A stretch of DNA of 64,000 bases from Sphingobacterium sp. JB170 (GTDB lineage: Bacteria; Bacteroidota; Bacteroidia; Sphingobacteriales; Sphingobacteriaceae). Both the position numbers and the translations under genes were made by a program. The stretch spans positions 124,001-188,000 of the forward strand of contig NZ_FUKU01000067.1 of assembly GCF_900163865.1 (NCBI RefSeq), read 5' to 3'. The notes under the pieces were generated by a model that searched no databases, was not told the DNA's origin, and saw only the letters and a program-made list of their open reading frames with translations. This document shows positions 1-8,524 of the stretch, piece after piece (positions within the stretch are counted from its first letter, which is position 1; every line of letters starts with the position of its first letter).

Positions 1-879
1 TGCAACAATATCTGCACCTATTGCGGCTTTAGCGTAGACAACGGTATACGCAGGCGCACACTTTCGCCTCCCGAGATAATGATTGAAGCGCAAACCGTAC
101 GATCGATGGGTTTTCAACATATCCTGCTCGTATCGGGAGAGGCAACCCAAAAAGTAGGTGTCGATTATTTCATCAAGGCAGCCCGACAAATCAGCGATGT
201 CTTCCCACAAATATCGATCGAGGTACAACCGTTGGACCAGGACGATTACCACCGATTATCAGAAGTGAACGTTAACGCCGTACTTGTATATCAAGAGACC
301 TACCACCGTCAGGCGTACAAAACGTACCACCCAAAGGGTAAAAAATCTAACTTCGATTACCGTTTACAAACGCCGGATCGTATTGGCAAGGCTGGCATTC
401 ATAAAGTTGGATTAGGTGTATTACTAGGGTTAGAAGATTGGCGTATCGACAGCTTTTTCACTGCGCTGCATATTGAATATTTACAACAAACATACTGGCG
501 GACCAAATACGCGGTTTCCTTTCCGCGCTTACGGCCCGCAGCTGGGGCGGCAAAGCCTAATTTTGATATGAGCGAACGGGATCTGGTCCAACTCATTTGC
601 GCCTACCGATTATGGCATCCGGATCTAGAGTTATCTTTATCGACCCGGGAACACGAAGCGTTTCGCGATCATGCGCCGCTCTTTGGCATTACCTCTATGA
701 GTGCTGCTTCAAAAACAAACCCTGGAGGATATTCGGTAGAACCACAATCACTTGAACAGTTTGAGATAAGCGATGAGCGATCCGTCGAAGTTATTATCCA
801 AAAGATACGCGATGCGGGGTACCAACCCGTCTGGAAAGATTGGCAACCTGAATATGCAAATGCCCCCTTACACACATAG
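1..879 (+). CDS. thiH: 2-iminoacetate synthase ThiH, 5' truncated by window
   Basis: The frame is open from base 1 and begins exactly in the radical-SAM cluster motif CNNICTYCGF (CxxxCxxC). About the first 80 residues of a roughly 370-residue protein therefore lie outside the window. ThiH cleaves tyrosine with S-adenosylmethionine to give dehydroglycine for the thiazole ring of thiamine. Seen: the cluster motif, the following LSPPEI and LLVSGEA segments, and YHPKGKKSNFDYRL, all typical of the ThiH/biotin-synthase barrel. The first ATG is at base 79, but it lies after the cluster motif and cannot be the true start. thiD lies 560 bp downstream on the same strand. Confidence 0.93.
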   Translation, partial: CNNICTYCGFSVDNGIRRRTLSPPEIMIEAQTVRSMGFQHILLVSGEATQKVGVDYFIKAARQISDVFPQISIEVQPLDQDDYHRLSEVNVNAVLVYQETYHRQAYKTYHPKGKKSNFDYRLQTPDRIGKAGIHKVGLGVLLGLEDWRIDSFFTALHIEYLQQTYWRTKYAVSFPRLRPAAGAAKPNFDMSERDLVQLICAYRLWHPDLELSLSTREHEAFRDHAPLFGITSMSAASKTNPGGYSVEPQSLEQFEISDERSVEVIIQKIRDAGYQPVWKDWQPEYANAPLHT

Positions 880-1046
880 ATTTATCACATAGCAAAGAAT
901 ATAGATATACCAAAAACAAAACAGGTAACTACAACACATTCATCCGCTTTCTATCTATAATTAAGGCTTATTTAAATGCATTTATATTGAATATTGTTGT
1001 GAATGTTTTTCAATATTTATATATTTAGCCTTCTATTCATAGAATT

Positions 1047-1448
1047 ATGCTTACGAAAATTATCACCGTTGATCAGCAAAACATTGGAACTGTAAAGTTT
1101 CACGCTTATATTGTTGTTATGCCAAATGATGAAATAGGTTTTGCAATTTATCTAAATGACTTCAGTGGACCGCTTATATTATTCGTCCAGGAGGAAGCAA
1201 ATCGAGTAAATTTCAGGGTAGACGACGATCAGTTTTATTGGATCGTAAAAAATAGCAAATTTAAGAAAGCGGACCGCCAACAATTTTACGATGAATTTGA
1301 AGTATTCATGCGCAACATGGAATATCGCGCTAAAGTTTACCTATTCCAAGACAATACAATAAACTATATATCCGCCTCGCGCGAGATCATCCGTTATAAA
1401 AATGAATATATCGACGGACAGCTAAAAGCATCTTGCGCAAATGAATAA
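1047..1448 (+). CDS. hypothetical protein between thiH and thiD
   Basis: A 133-residue soluble protein without signal peptide or membrane segment. I recognise no family. It is rich in aromatic and acidic residues (for example DDDQFYWIV and YDEFEVFMRN) and contains alternating beta-type stretches, suggesting a small alpha/beta or beta-barrel fold. It follows a 168-bp AT-rich gap after thiH, and its stop codon overlaps the first ATG of thiD by 8 bp, so the two are probably translated together. The position suggests a link with thiamine synthesis, but nothing in the sequence shows a function. Confidence 0.7.
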   Translation: MLTKIITVDQQNIGTVKFHAYIVVMPNDEIGFAIYLNDFSGPLILFVQEEANRVNFRVDDDQFYWIVKNSKFKKADRQQFYDEFEVFMRNMEYRAKVYLFQDNTINYISASREIIRYKNEYIDGQLKASCANE

Positions 1449-2295
1449 TGCAAGAATCATCAAGATATCGACACAAATGAAAATTCTAAGGCCTCAAAAA
1501 ATTCCGACAGTATTGTCAATCGGGGGATTTGACAACATCGGTGGAGCCGGCATTCAAGCGGACCTTAAAACGACCTCGGAACTGGGTTGCCATGGAATGA
1601 ATGTCCTCACTGCCCTTCCGATTCAAAACAGCCTCGCCGTACGTTCTATCTATCCGATTTCCTCCTCATTAGTAAAAATGCAGCTAGATACCGTATTAGA
1701 AGACATCTATCCGGATGTCATAAAAATTGGCATGCTCCACTCGGTGGCGAATATCAAAGTCGTCGCCGAAGTATTAAAAGACTATTCGGGTGATATTGTA
1801 ATCGATCCGGTGTTAAAAAGCACGAGTGGCACAAAACTTTACCGCGGCAATTTTAAAGCAGCATTGCGCGACAGATTATTCCCATTAGCGAGCCTAATTA
1901 CACCAAATATCCCTGAAGTATACGATTTAATCGGGCAGACAGTAAGTGATGCTGAGTCAATGTATGAAGCGGGTATCGAGCTCTTAAGATCAGGTGCCGG
2001 TGCCATTTTGATCAAAGGTGGCCATCTAAAGTCAAACACTATGTTTTCTTCGCTCGTTACAGCTGACCGGCAAGCAATGATATATAATAATACAAGAATC
2101 GAAACCAAGAATACGCGAGGTACAGGCTGCACCTTAGCTACTGCAATCGCTTGCTATCTTGCAATGGGTAAACCACTTAATTTGGCATTCCCACTGGCCA
2201 TGGATTATGTTGCGAGCCGTATTCGTGCAAGCGTGACAGCTAACTTAGGAAAAGGAAACGGTTGTTTAGCGCCGAGCGCAAAAAAAAGACATTAG
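1441..2295 (+). CDS. thiD: hydroxymethylpyrimidine/phosphomethylpyrimidine kinase ThiD
   Basis: Ribokinase-fold kinase that phosphorylates HMP and HMP-P to HMP-PP, the pyrimidine half of thiamine. Seen: the substrate-loop motif SIGGFDNIGGAGIQAD near the N-terminus, KIGML, TPNIPE, IKGGH, and the C-terminal anion-hole/catalytic motif GTGCTLATAIA. Length (284 residues from base 1441) is normal. The ATG at base 1477 would give MKILRPQKIPTVLSIGG, closer to the usual short N-terminus, so the first 12 residues may not be translated. The gene overlaps the preceding unknown gene by 8 bp, and a strong terminator begins inside its stop region. Confidence 0.92.
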   Translation: MNNARIIKISTQMKILRPQKIPTVLSIGGFDNIGGAGIQADLKTTSELGCHGMNVLTALPIQNSLAVRSIYPISSSLVKMQLDTVLEDIYPDVIKIGMLHSVANIKVVAEVLKDYSGDIVIDPVLKSTSGTKLYRGNFKAALRDRLFPLASLITPNIPEVYDLIGQTVSDAESMYEAGIELLRSGAGAILIKGGHLKSNTMFSSLVTADRQAMIYNNTRIETKNTRGTGCTLATAIACYLAMGKPLNLAFPLAMDYVASRIRASVTANLGKGNGCLAPSAKKRH

Positions 2296-2320
2296 CGGAT
2301 CATACTGCTAATGTCTTTTT
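2283..2320. terminator. bidirectional terminator thiD / ompA-like gene
   Basis: A perfect 14-bp inverted repeat (AAAAAGACATTAGC, 10-nt loop, GCTAATGTCTTTTT) with A-tract and T-tract on its two sides lies between two convergent genes. It overlaps the thiD stop codon (2293-2295). Confidence 0.85.
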
Positions 2321-2345
2321 CTAGTGTATATATTAATTAAAAATA

Positions 2346-2861
2346 TTAATCTAATATCACAACTTCAACACGTCGGTTTTGCTGACGTCCTTCGGAAGTT
2401 TTGTTGGTGGCTACAGGTTTTGTTTGCCCTAACCCTCTTGTGGCGATACGTGCTTCTGAAATACCTGCATCTTCCAAGAATGTTTTAACCGAATTGGCGC
2501 GCTTTTCAGACAACCACAGGTTATAGTTTTCTTCCCCCGTAGCATCGGTATGTCCGTCGACACGCACATTTTTACTTTTATCCTCTTTCATTAACTTAGT
2601 GAGTTTACTAAGTTCTATTTTCGCTTCGTCCGTTAAATAAGACGAATTGATTGGAAACAAAAGATCCGAAGATAAGGTGAACTTGATCCCTTCATCCGTA
2701 CGAGATGCGTCTTCGAACTCACCTTTCACATTTGTCAGACCATCATCTGTGCCGTCTTTTGACACGACAGCCCCCTTGTTTACCACGATAGCCTGTTGTT
2801 TACACGATGTTGCTCCTAAAACAGCAACAAATAACAACGTAACTGTACCTAAATGTCTCAT
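2346..2861 (-). CDS. OmpA-family lipoprotein
   Basis: A 171-residue outer-membrane lipoprotein. Seen: a signal peptide ending in the lipobox GATSC (Cys20), a short linker, then a C-terminal OmpA-like peptidoglycan-binding domain (about residues 60-170) with the motif VDGHTDATGEENYN and the end LSEKRANSVKTFL. In this family the domain binds the diaminopimelate of peptidoglycan. No beta-barrel domain is present, so this is a Pal-like anchor rather than a porin. It is followed by a shared terminator with thiD, and its start is 69 bp from the end of the next gene on the same strand. Confidence 0.9.
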   Translation of the reverse strand: MRHLGTVTLLFVAVLGATSCKQQAIVVNKGAVVSKDGTDDGLTNVKGEFEDASRTDEGIKFTLSSDLLFPINSSYLTDEAKIELSKLTKLMKEDKSKNVRVDGHTDATGEENYNLWLSEKRANSVKTFLEDAGISEARIATRGLGQTKPVATNKTSEGRQQNRRVEVVILD

Positions 2862-2930
2862 GAAATTTGCTTTAGTATGGGTGTAAAGATAACAATTTTC
2901 ATGGTTATCACACGTTAATAATTCGTCTTT

Positions 2931-5141
2931 TTACTCCGGTGGAAATAGGTTTTTAAGTAATGCTTTAATTTCGGGAATCTCCTTATATAAATTCCACAAT
3001 AGTCCCGATCGCGCATTTTCTATACAAAGAATGATCGCCGCCTGATTCGTTGCAAAATACTCATCGGACACATCATTATTTCTCAAATCTAACCATGCGC
3101 GAAAACCGTACTCACTAAAAAAATTCTGTCCATAATTTTCATACAACGCCAGCACCGCCTTTTTACCTTCATTTTCTAACAGAAACATCGACGCGGGTGC
3201 AATAGCAGGGTTGATACGATAATTACCTACCGAGTCATTCAATTGATAAAAACCCCATATATCAGAATTCGTCGACCCTACTCCTATTTCATTATCCTTT
3301 CTTTTTCGAACCAACACATAGTCTCGAATCGAATTTTCCCAATCCATATTGGGATCTTGTAACAGTTTGGGATCGATCACAAAAAATGGCTTATAGAAGT
3401 CTATCAAACTTCTACGTTCACTCCCAAAACGAAGATCCTTACCAAACATTGCTGTATCCTGCCGCACTGGTACTCGAACAGCACGACCAGCATCTTTATC
3501 TTTGGTAATGAGATCACTATCAAAAACATTAAAAGCAATCCGGAACGATTCTTTAACAATTGCCAAAGAGTCACTCGCACGATTTTCGAATTTATTATAC
3601 TGCGAGGCGTATCGTTCGTCTTGATATTTAACACCATTTTCGTAAGCCGAAAGGGGTAAGTTATGTTTGGGAGCAGCCATGGCTAAGAAGTAAGCGTTTA
3701 AGGACTCGTTCACGCCACCTAATGTCACTTCGCTATTTGTGGAATCAACATTGGAAATTTTCTCAACGAGTACGTCTGAATACCCTTGAGCCACTAGTTT
3801 ATCCCACTCCACATTCTCCCATAACTCCGTTATTCGGTTTCTTAGATCGGTCTCCGCATCGTCCTCTTTATTAAAATATTGCCGAGCGACTAAAAGTGCT
3901 TCAATCATCGATGACGTCGCTAGCACGTCATACCCTGCATCGGCACCCCGATAATCGGGCAATCCGGTTCTGCCTTCAAAATAGGCTGGAAAAATACCGT
4001 ATCTTTTTTGCGCTTTAGAAAGAAAATACACCATCCTAGAGATCCGTCCTAACGCTACCTGGCGGTTTACCGACTCCTTTTCTACTCCCACAATTAAGCT
4101 CAGCACGGCATTGCCACTTTCTTTAAGAGACACCACTGCACGTTCTTTCTTCCGAAACGGAAGGTACATACCGCTATTAATATCAAAATTTTCCACGAAA
4201 TAATTCACATGAGCCCTCTGAACAAGGTTTAGCAGCTCATCATCTTCGAGAACTTTGGTTGTAACTTCTTTTACTTCGGAAAAGGGAGATTCGATATAAT
4301 TGTAATCTACCCAAGCTATCTTATAATAATAGGTCTTATTTGTTCGAGGCACATAATCTAAGCAACTTTGCATCGAAATCGGTCGAATAGATACCGGAGT
4401 AAAGATTTCGTTATCTTCCGAGCGATAGATCTTAATATATCGAATTGACGGCGTAAGCGGTAATTGCCACTCTAGGGCTACCTGATTATCGAATGCCGTA
4501 GCTTTGGATAATATAGCCGGCGAAGACAACTTCACATTAGACACATTTTTGGGTAAAAATTCGACTTGATCTATAAAAAATTGATGTGTTCGATCGCTCG
4601 TTTGATTTTGCGACAAGATAACTGCACGCACTTGTTCTTCTGGAACAAGGTTTTTGAATCTTGACACTGGAATTTTGACATTGAGCCATGTGTTATACTC
4701 AAAATCTTCCATAAACGACGCTAGTTCCAACGAGTCGGTCTGTGTATCGCGTTGTTTGATTCCGATTCTAGGTAAATCTCCTTTCCGTGTATGTTCGGTT
4801 TTAACGAACACCTTCATGACTAAAAACTCGTCGCGATCAACCTTATAATTCAACTTTTGGCGACTGTATTGTAAGTCCACTTCCCAGGTACCCGCAACAC
4901 TGGATTGATATTGCAACGACAGTGCATTTCCAGGAGTAAAAAAAAGCGTATCTGAAACGAGTAAATGTTTATTTAAATTTTCAACCCAAGATTGTCCCGT
5001 ATAACTGACCTTACTTTTAGCATACACACCCTGCACTAAACTGTTATCAAAAATAACCTCAGGATAAGTATCAGCGATTACAGTACGAACCGAACCGTAA
5101 GCAGCTAAAGCACATACAACAAATTGGTAAATAAATTTCAT
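2931..5141 (-). CDS. secreted GH144-type (glucoamylase-like PF10091) protein with Fn3-like domain
   Basis: A periplasmic or surface glycoside hydrolase-like protein. I place the start at 5141 because MKFIYQFVVCALAAYGSVRT then forms a clean signal peptide; the longer reading from 5174 adds 11 polar residues. Layout from that start: signal (1-23), a beta-sandwich carbohydrate-binding-like region (about 25-220), a fibronectin-III-like segment (about 225-305, IKIYRSEDNEIFTPV), then an alpha/alpha-barrel catalytic region (about 320-735). The last has family landmarks: SLKESGNAVLSLIVGVE, FEGRTGLPDYRGADAGYDVL, GGVNESLNAYFLA, INPAIAPASM and ENARSGLLWNLY. Members of this family include endo-beta-1,2-glucanases (GH144), but the true substrate here is unknown. 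The barrel is divergent and an inactive copy cannot be excluded. Confidence 0.78.
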   Translation of the reverse strand: MKFIYQFVVCALAAYGSVRTVIADTYPEVIFDNSLVQGVYAKSKVSYTGQSWVENLNKHLLVSDTLFFTPGNALSLQYQSSVAGTWEVDLQYSRQKLNYKVDRDEFLVMKVFVKTEHTRKGDLPRIGIKQRDTQTDSLELASFMEDFEYNTWLNVKIPVSRFKNLVPEEQVRAVILSQNQTSDRTHQFFIDQVEFLPKNVSNVKLSSPAILSKATAFDNQVALEWQLPLTPSIRYIKIYRSEDNEIFTPVSIRPISMQSCLDYVPRTNKTYYYKIAWVDYNYIESPFSEVKEVTTKVLEDDELLNLVQRAHVNYFVENFDINSGMYLPFRKKERAVVSLKESGNAVLSLIVGVEKESVNRQVALGRISRMVYFLSKAQKRYGIFPAYFEGRTGLPDYRGADAGYDVLATSSMIEALLVARQYFNKEDDAETDLRNRITELWENVEWDKLVAQGYSDVLVEKISNVDSTNSEVTLGGVNESLNAYFLAMAAPKHNLPLSAYENGVKYQDERYASQYNKFENRASDSLAIVKESFRIAFNVFDSDLITKDKDAGRAVRVPVRQDTAMFGKDLRFGSERRSLIDFYKPFFVIDPKLLQDPNMDWENSIRDYVLVRKRKDNEIGVGSTNSDIWGFYQLNDSVGNYRINPAIAPASMFLLENEGKKAVLALYENYGQNFFSEYGFRAWLDLRNNDVSDEYFATNQAAIILCIENARSGLLWNLYKEIPEIKALLKNLFPPE

Positions 5142-5305
5142 ACTTAAATATTGATTCATGGCAAAGCTAAGCAATTATTGAACCATCCGAATACAATGCC
5201 CACAAAATCCTAATTCGTGAGAAAAATATTACGCACATTTTTAGATTGTTACACATCCCATTCTCGAAAAAACAAGAAATTATTTTAAGAATAGGATTTT
5301 CTATA

Positions 5306-5313
5306 TATATTTG
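5306..5313 (+). promoter_or_regulatory. -7 element of the tRNA-Gly/tRNA-Leu transcript
   Basis: TATATTTG matches the Bacteroidota TAnnTTTG element and ends 11 bp before the first base of tRNA-Gly. The -33 region is T-rich but has no clear TTG. Confidence 0.7.
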
Positions 5314-5324
5314 CAGCACGTCAA

Positions 5325-5397
5325 GCGAAAGTAGCTCAGCTGGTAGAGCACAACCTTGCCAAGGTTGGGGTCGCGAGTTCGAATCTCGTCTTTCGCT
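5325..5397 (+). tRNA. tRNA-Gly (GCC)
   Basis: A 73-nt cloverleaf. The acceptor arms GCGAAAG/CTTTCGC pair fully, the anticodon stem CAACC/GGTTG holds the loop with anticodon GCC, and the T arm carries GTTCGAATC. No CCA is encoded. Confidence 0.97.
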
Positions 5398-5402
5398 CAG
5401 TT

Positions 5403-5487
5403 GCCTAGGTGGTGGAACTGGTAGACACGCAGGACTTAAAATCCTGTTCCCGTTAAGGGAGTGCGGGTTCGATTCCCGCCCTAGGTA
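5403..5487 (+). tRNA. tRNA-Leu (TAA)
   Basis: An 85-nt class II tRNA with a long variable arm. Acceptor arms are GCCTAGG/CCTAGGT (one G-T pair), and the anticodon stem CAGGA/TCCTG holds loop CTTAAAA with anticodon TAA. It starts 5 bp after tRNA-Gly, so the two are cotranscribed. No CCA is encoded. Confidence 0.97.
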
Positions 5488-5494
5488 CGAACGA

Positions 5495-5527
5495 AACCGC
5501 TTCTATAACTCATAGAAGCGGTTTTTT
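5495..5527 (+). terminator. terminator of the tRNA-Gly/Leu transcript
   Basis: A 12-bp perfect stem (AACCGCTTCTAT, loop AACTC, ATAGAAGCGGTT) is followed by a run of six T. Confidence 0.9.
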
Positions 5528-5530
5528 CGT

Positions 5531-5752
5531 TAGTGGGATTCAGGTCCCATCAAAAGTTCCACCTAAAATTGGGGCCGGTAAATTCTTTAGAACTTGTGTG
5601 AGCACAACCATAATAGAAGATCAATCCAAATTCTTTTTTGGGGGGAATTATATTGCATGGCCTTCCCCCCAACCCAATGGACAGGACTACAAAAGGTTTG
5701 AGTTATCAGGGGGTATTGATTATATTAAAGATTTGATTCCCCGCGAAAATAT
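5531..5752 (+). other. decayed coding sequence, origin unknown
   Basis: No intact gene. From about 5634 to 5747 one plus-strand frame reads as protein-like sequence (NYIAWPSPQPNGQDYKRFEL, then GGIDYIKDLIPRENISS) and ends in a stop just before the hydrolase remnant. It has no start codon or recognisable family. It could be an upstream piece of the same broken gene in another frame. Confidence 0.35.
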
Positions 5753-5959
5753 TTCGTCGTAGAAAAACTTCACGATTGTCAGTTGTTTCACCCAATTTCT
5801 CCAACAATTGAGGATGCTCGAAAAACTGCGCCCGGACTGATTCATGTGATTCAACTTGAAAATGTAGGTCACTGGGTTCAATACGAAGCAACGACAATAG
5901 TCAATAATGAACTAATCAAATTTTTGAATACAATTAAATCATCCAAAGTATTTAACTAG
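5753..5959 (+). pseudogene. alpha/beta-hydrolase C-terminal remnant
   Basis: The plus-strand frame ending at the TAG 5957-5959 reads ISPTIEDARKTAPGLIHVIQ followed by LENVGHWVQYEATTIVNNEL. This is the usual end of an alpha/beta-hydrolase: the catalytic-His motif GHWVQYE preceded by the DAR..A.P segment. No nucleophile elbow, start codon or N-terminal two thirds is present upstream. The minus-strand open frame across this stretch (5706-5897) is a shadow. Confidence 0.65.
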
Positions 5960-6087
5960 AAATAAAAATGTTGAAAATAATATTTAAGGCCCGAATCGTC
6001 ATGGATCCAGGCCTTATTAATATTTAAACTATTTTAAATGGGTTTTCATCGCTAATCATAATGAAAACCATTAAAAATCCATGACAA

Positions 6088-6621
6088 TCAGTTTATATCG
6101 ATATGCTCATTAGCCCATTGTTCTATTCCAACCGTTGGAATATTATTGCGATGATTAAAAGTAACATGCATGGGCCATGTCACACCAGGATGTGTAAATA
6201 CTAACCGATACCGGTTAAATATATTAGCGGAATCATCCTTCAATTTCTTTTTCAGGAATTGGTGATCCCACAATACGCGTTCGAACTTATGATTAAACAA
6301 TCTATCCATCTTATCTCCAATTTCTTTAAAGGATGCTGTTTCTCCGGCGACAAACACTACTTGATCGAATATTTCCGGTTGATGGAATAAAACTTCAACA
6401 GAAACGGCACCAATATCTTCACAGGATGTTAACGTTAACGAATGCTGCCAATCCCCTAGCGCATGTATTACCTTATTTGGCAAATCTATAACGCCGAAGT
6501 CTTCACGAAACAAGAAGCTAGTTATCATTCCTGTCGATATTATTATCCAATGGGTTTTTTGTTGCCCCCGATTATTTTTGATCAGGAGTGTTGTTTCGCT
6601 TTCGCCAAAAGGTAAACCACG
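6088..6621 (-). pseudogene. NmrA-like NAD(P)-binding protein, N-terminally truncated
   Basis: The longest ATG frame (from 6528, 146 residues) starts in mid-domain. Homologous-looking sequence continues upstream of that ATG in the same frame to a stop at 6622-6624 (WIIISTGM just before the ATG corresponds to the conserved WTIISTGMF of this family). Seen inside: FGVIDLPNKVIHALGDWQ, a SCEDIGAV motif, and VVFVAGET. The Rossmann N-terminus with the GxxGxxG dinucleotide motif is absent, so the product could not bind NAD(P). This is the rear half of a broken gene. Confidence 0.65.
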
Positions 6622-6624
6622 TTA

Positions 6625-6929
6625 TCAATTTTGATAAACCACGGTTTTGGAAAGCGGGTCCCTGCCTAATTTAAAAGAGTTGCCCGGTGCATCTGGATCA
6701 GCATAACCGAAAGAAATCCCAAATAACATTTTAAGCTCGACGGGTACATTCAGGATTTCCCTAATGGTATCAGCGAAAAAACCCAACGCTGTTTGCGGAA
6801 TTCCCGAAAGTCCATGAGCGGTATTCGCTACTTAGGTTTTTTCCTTTAGAGATTTCAATTGGAATCCTATGGATAAATAAGCAGCATTTAGGAAGACCTG
6901 TGTAACTGTATCGGTTTTCCCTATTCCAA
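6625..6929 (-). pseudogene. nitroreductase-family remnant with internal stop
   Basis: On the minus strand one frame, with an in-frame TAA at 6832-6834, reads AAYLSIGFQLKSL, then SGIPQTALGFFADTIREILN, then KMLFGISFGYADPDAPGNSF before ending at 6625-6627. LFGISFGYxDPxAPxNxF is the characteristic end of nitroreductases, where NAD(P)H/FMN enzymes close the dimer. The FMN-binding N-terminal half is missing. It begins directly after the stop of the luciferase-like gene. Confidence 0.7.
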
Positions 6930-7946
6930 TTAGTGCTTCCCTTGGTTGATTTCCTTCATAATTTCTCCAAATAATCGAGTAGATTTTAATCGGTCTTCCA
7001 AACCATACATGGTTGATACGACGATGAGTTCATTCGCTTCGGTGTCATTAAGAAACTCCCTTATTTGTGTTTTTACGGTTTGTTTACTTCCCACAAAAGA
7101 AAATTTTAGCATCTGGTGAACAGAAGGATGGTTAAACATTCCGTGAATTTCTTCCGTCATCTGGGTGGGCGGGAGTAACGGCTCTTTTCCACCAGTAAGA
7201 ACTCCCACGAACATTCTGATTAATGAAGTGAAAAGTTGTTGGGCTTCTTCGTCAGTATCTGCCACAATAACATTTACGCCAGCAATTGTGTACGGCTTTT
7301 TTAAAAACTCTGAGGGTCGAAACTCCTGTTTATAAATTCGTAATGCATTATACAAATGCGTTGAAGCAAAATGGCTGGCAAAAGCATAAGGTAGCCCCTC
7401 TTTAGCGGCCAAATGCGCACTGTCTGTACTCGAACCAAGAATATAAATAGGAATTCCCGTACCTTCAGCAATTGGAACACGCACTTTAGCCTTTTTATTT
7501 TCTGCTGAAAAATATTGTTGAATTTTGGCTACTTCCCGGGGAAAAGAATGGGCTGCCTGCATAAAATCGGGGCGTATTTCGCGGGCGGTTTCTTGGTCTG
7601 TTCCCGGAGCACGTCCTAATCCCAAATCTATTCGCTTAGGATATAAGCGTGCTAATGTACCGAACTGTTCTGCGATGATTAATGGAGCATGATTCGGAAG
7701 CATAATTCCGCCAGACCCCACCCTTATTCTTTTCGTGTTTTCTGCAATATATCCAATAAGTACAGCCGTAGCGCTACTCCCAACATTTTCAGAATTATGA
7801 TGTTCCGCAAACCAAAAGCGCTCGTAATCTTGATTTTCAGCTTCCTTGGCCAATGTCAAAGAGTTGTTTAGTACTTCTTTAAAGGATTGTCCCTGCGAAA
7901 CCATAGAAAGTTCGAGAATGGAATATGCAATTTTTTCAGAAACCAT
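6930..7946 (-). CDS. luciferase-like monooxygenase-family flavin oxidoreductase (MsnO8-like)
   Basis: An intact 338-residue TIM-barrel FMN oxidoreductase of the bacterial luciferase superfamily. Seen: YSILELSMVSQGQS at the N-terminus, the family motif FWFAEHHNSENVGSSAT (about residues 44-60), GSGGIMLPNHAPL, LYPKRIDLGLGRAPGTD, and YILGSSTDSAHLAA in the flavin-phosphate region. The substrate is unknown. It is divergent from an HxlR regulator 105 bp away and stands next to nitroreductase and NmrA remnants, a context typical of redox-stress or xenobiotic-response genes. Confidence 0.9.
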   Translation of the reverse strand: MVSEKIAYSILELSMVSQGQSFKEVLNNSLTLAKEAENQDYERFWFAEHHNSENVGSSATAVLIGYIAENTKRIRVGSGGIMLPNHAPLIIAEQFGTLARLYPKRIDLGLGRAPGTDQETAREIRPDFMQAAHSFPREVAKIQQYFSAENKKAKVRVPIAEGTGIPIYILGSSTDSAHLAAKEGLPYAFASHFASTHLYNALRIYKQEFRPSEFLKKPYTIAGVNVIVADTDEEAQQLFTSLIRMFVGVLTGGKEPLLPPTQMTEEIHGMFNHPSVHQMLKFSFVGSKQTVKTQIREFLNDTEANELIVVSTMYGLEDRLKSTRLFGEIMKEINQGKH

Positions 7947-8020
7947 ATTATTGTACTTGTTTAAATTATGTGTAATAACTCTGCCAAAGATCTGAAAAAT
8001 ATACTTTACTTTGTATAGTG

Positions 8021-8036
8021 CTTTCCCAAAGGAAAG
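8021..8036. promoter_or_regulatory. inverted repeat in the LLM/HxlR divergent promoter
   Basis: CTTTCC-CAAA-GGAAAG is a perfect 6-bp inverted repeat located 15 bp before the HxlR start, in the 105-bp gap shared with the divergent oxidoreductase. It is a candidate operator for the HxlR protein. The assignment is inference. Confidence 0.35.
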
Positions 8037-8051
8037 TCAAATTATTAAACA

Positions 8052-8438
8052 TTGATTAAAATGGCAGCAAAAAAAATGCACACCGAATGCATAAACACAG
8101 TAAAACCAGTTCGGGATACTTTAGACGTAATCAGTGGAAAATGGAAATTGCCCATCATCATTTCTATAGGTGTAGGCAACGAGAGGTTTACGGATATCCA
8201 GGAGAGTATTCCGGGTATTAGTCCTAAAATATTGGCAAAAGAACTAAAAGAACTAGAACAGAATCAACTCATCAAACGAACAGTTGTAGATGATTATCCG
8301 ATAAAAATATCCTATACCCATGAACCTTACGCAAATACCTTAACGCCTATCATTTATGCCATGAAGGATTGGGGAATTAAACATCGAAGGAAAATTATAG
8401 CAAATAAACAAACGGTGGAGAAACAAATCAAAAGTTAA
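8052..8438 (+). CDS. HxlR-family transcriptional regulator
   Basis: A 128-residue winged-helix regulator. Seen: the N-terminal Cys (TECINTV) that in redox-sensing members such as YodB/HypR is the reactive thiol, the family motif DVISGKWKLPIIISI, the recognition region RFTDIQESIPGISPKILAKE, and a C-terminal dimer helix. It is divergent from the luciferase-like flavin oxidoreductase, which is the usual arrangement for an HxlR regulator and its target. It probably also controlled the now broken nitroreductase and NmrA genes. Confidence 0.9.
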   Translation: MIKMAAKKMHTECINTVKPVRDTLDVISGKWKLPIIISIGVGNERFTDIQESIPGISPKILAKELKELEQNQLIKRTVVDDYPIKISYTHEPYANTLTPIIYAMKDWGIKHRRKIIANKQTVEKQIKS

Positions 8439-8524
8439 GCAAACGCTCAATTGTAAATAAAATAATGTAGTGCTATTAAAACGGATTTAAAATAAATTAA
8501 TACAGAAAATTAGAGTTTTACCAA

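Noticed and set aside
5246..5515. 89-residue open frame on the plus strand
   Set aside because: It reads straight through the tRNA-Gly and tRNA-Leu genes and is not a protein gene.
5706..5897. 63-residue minus-strand open frame
   Set aside because: The opposite strand carries the recognisable alpha/beta-hydrolase end, so this frame is a shadow.
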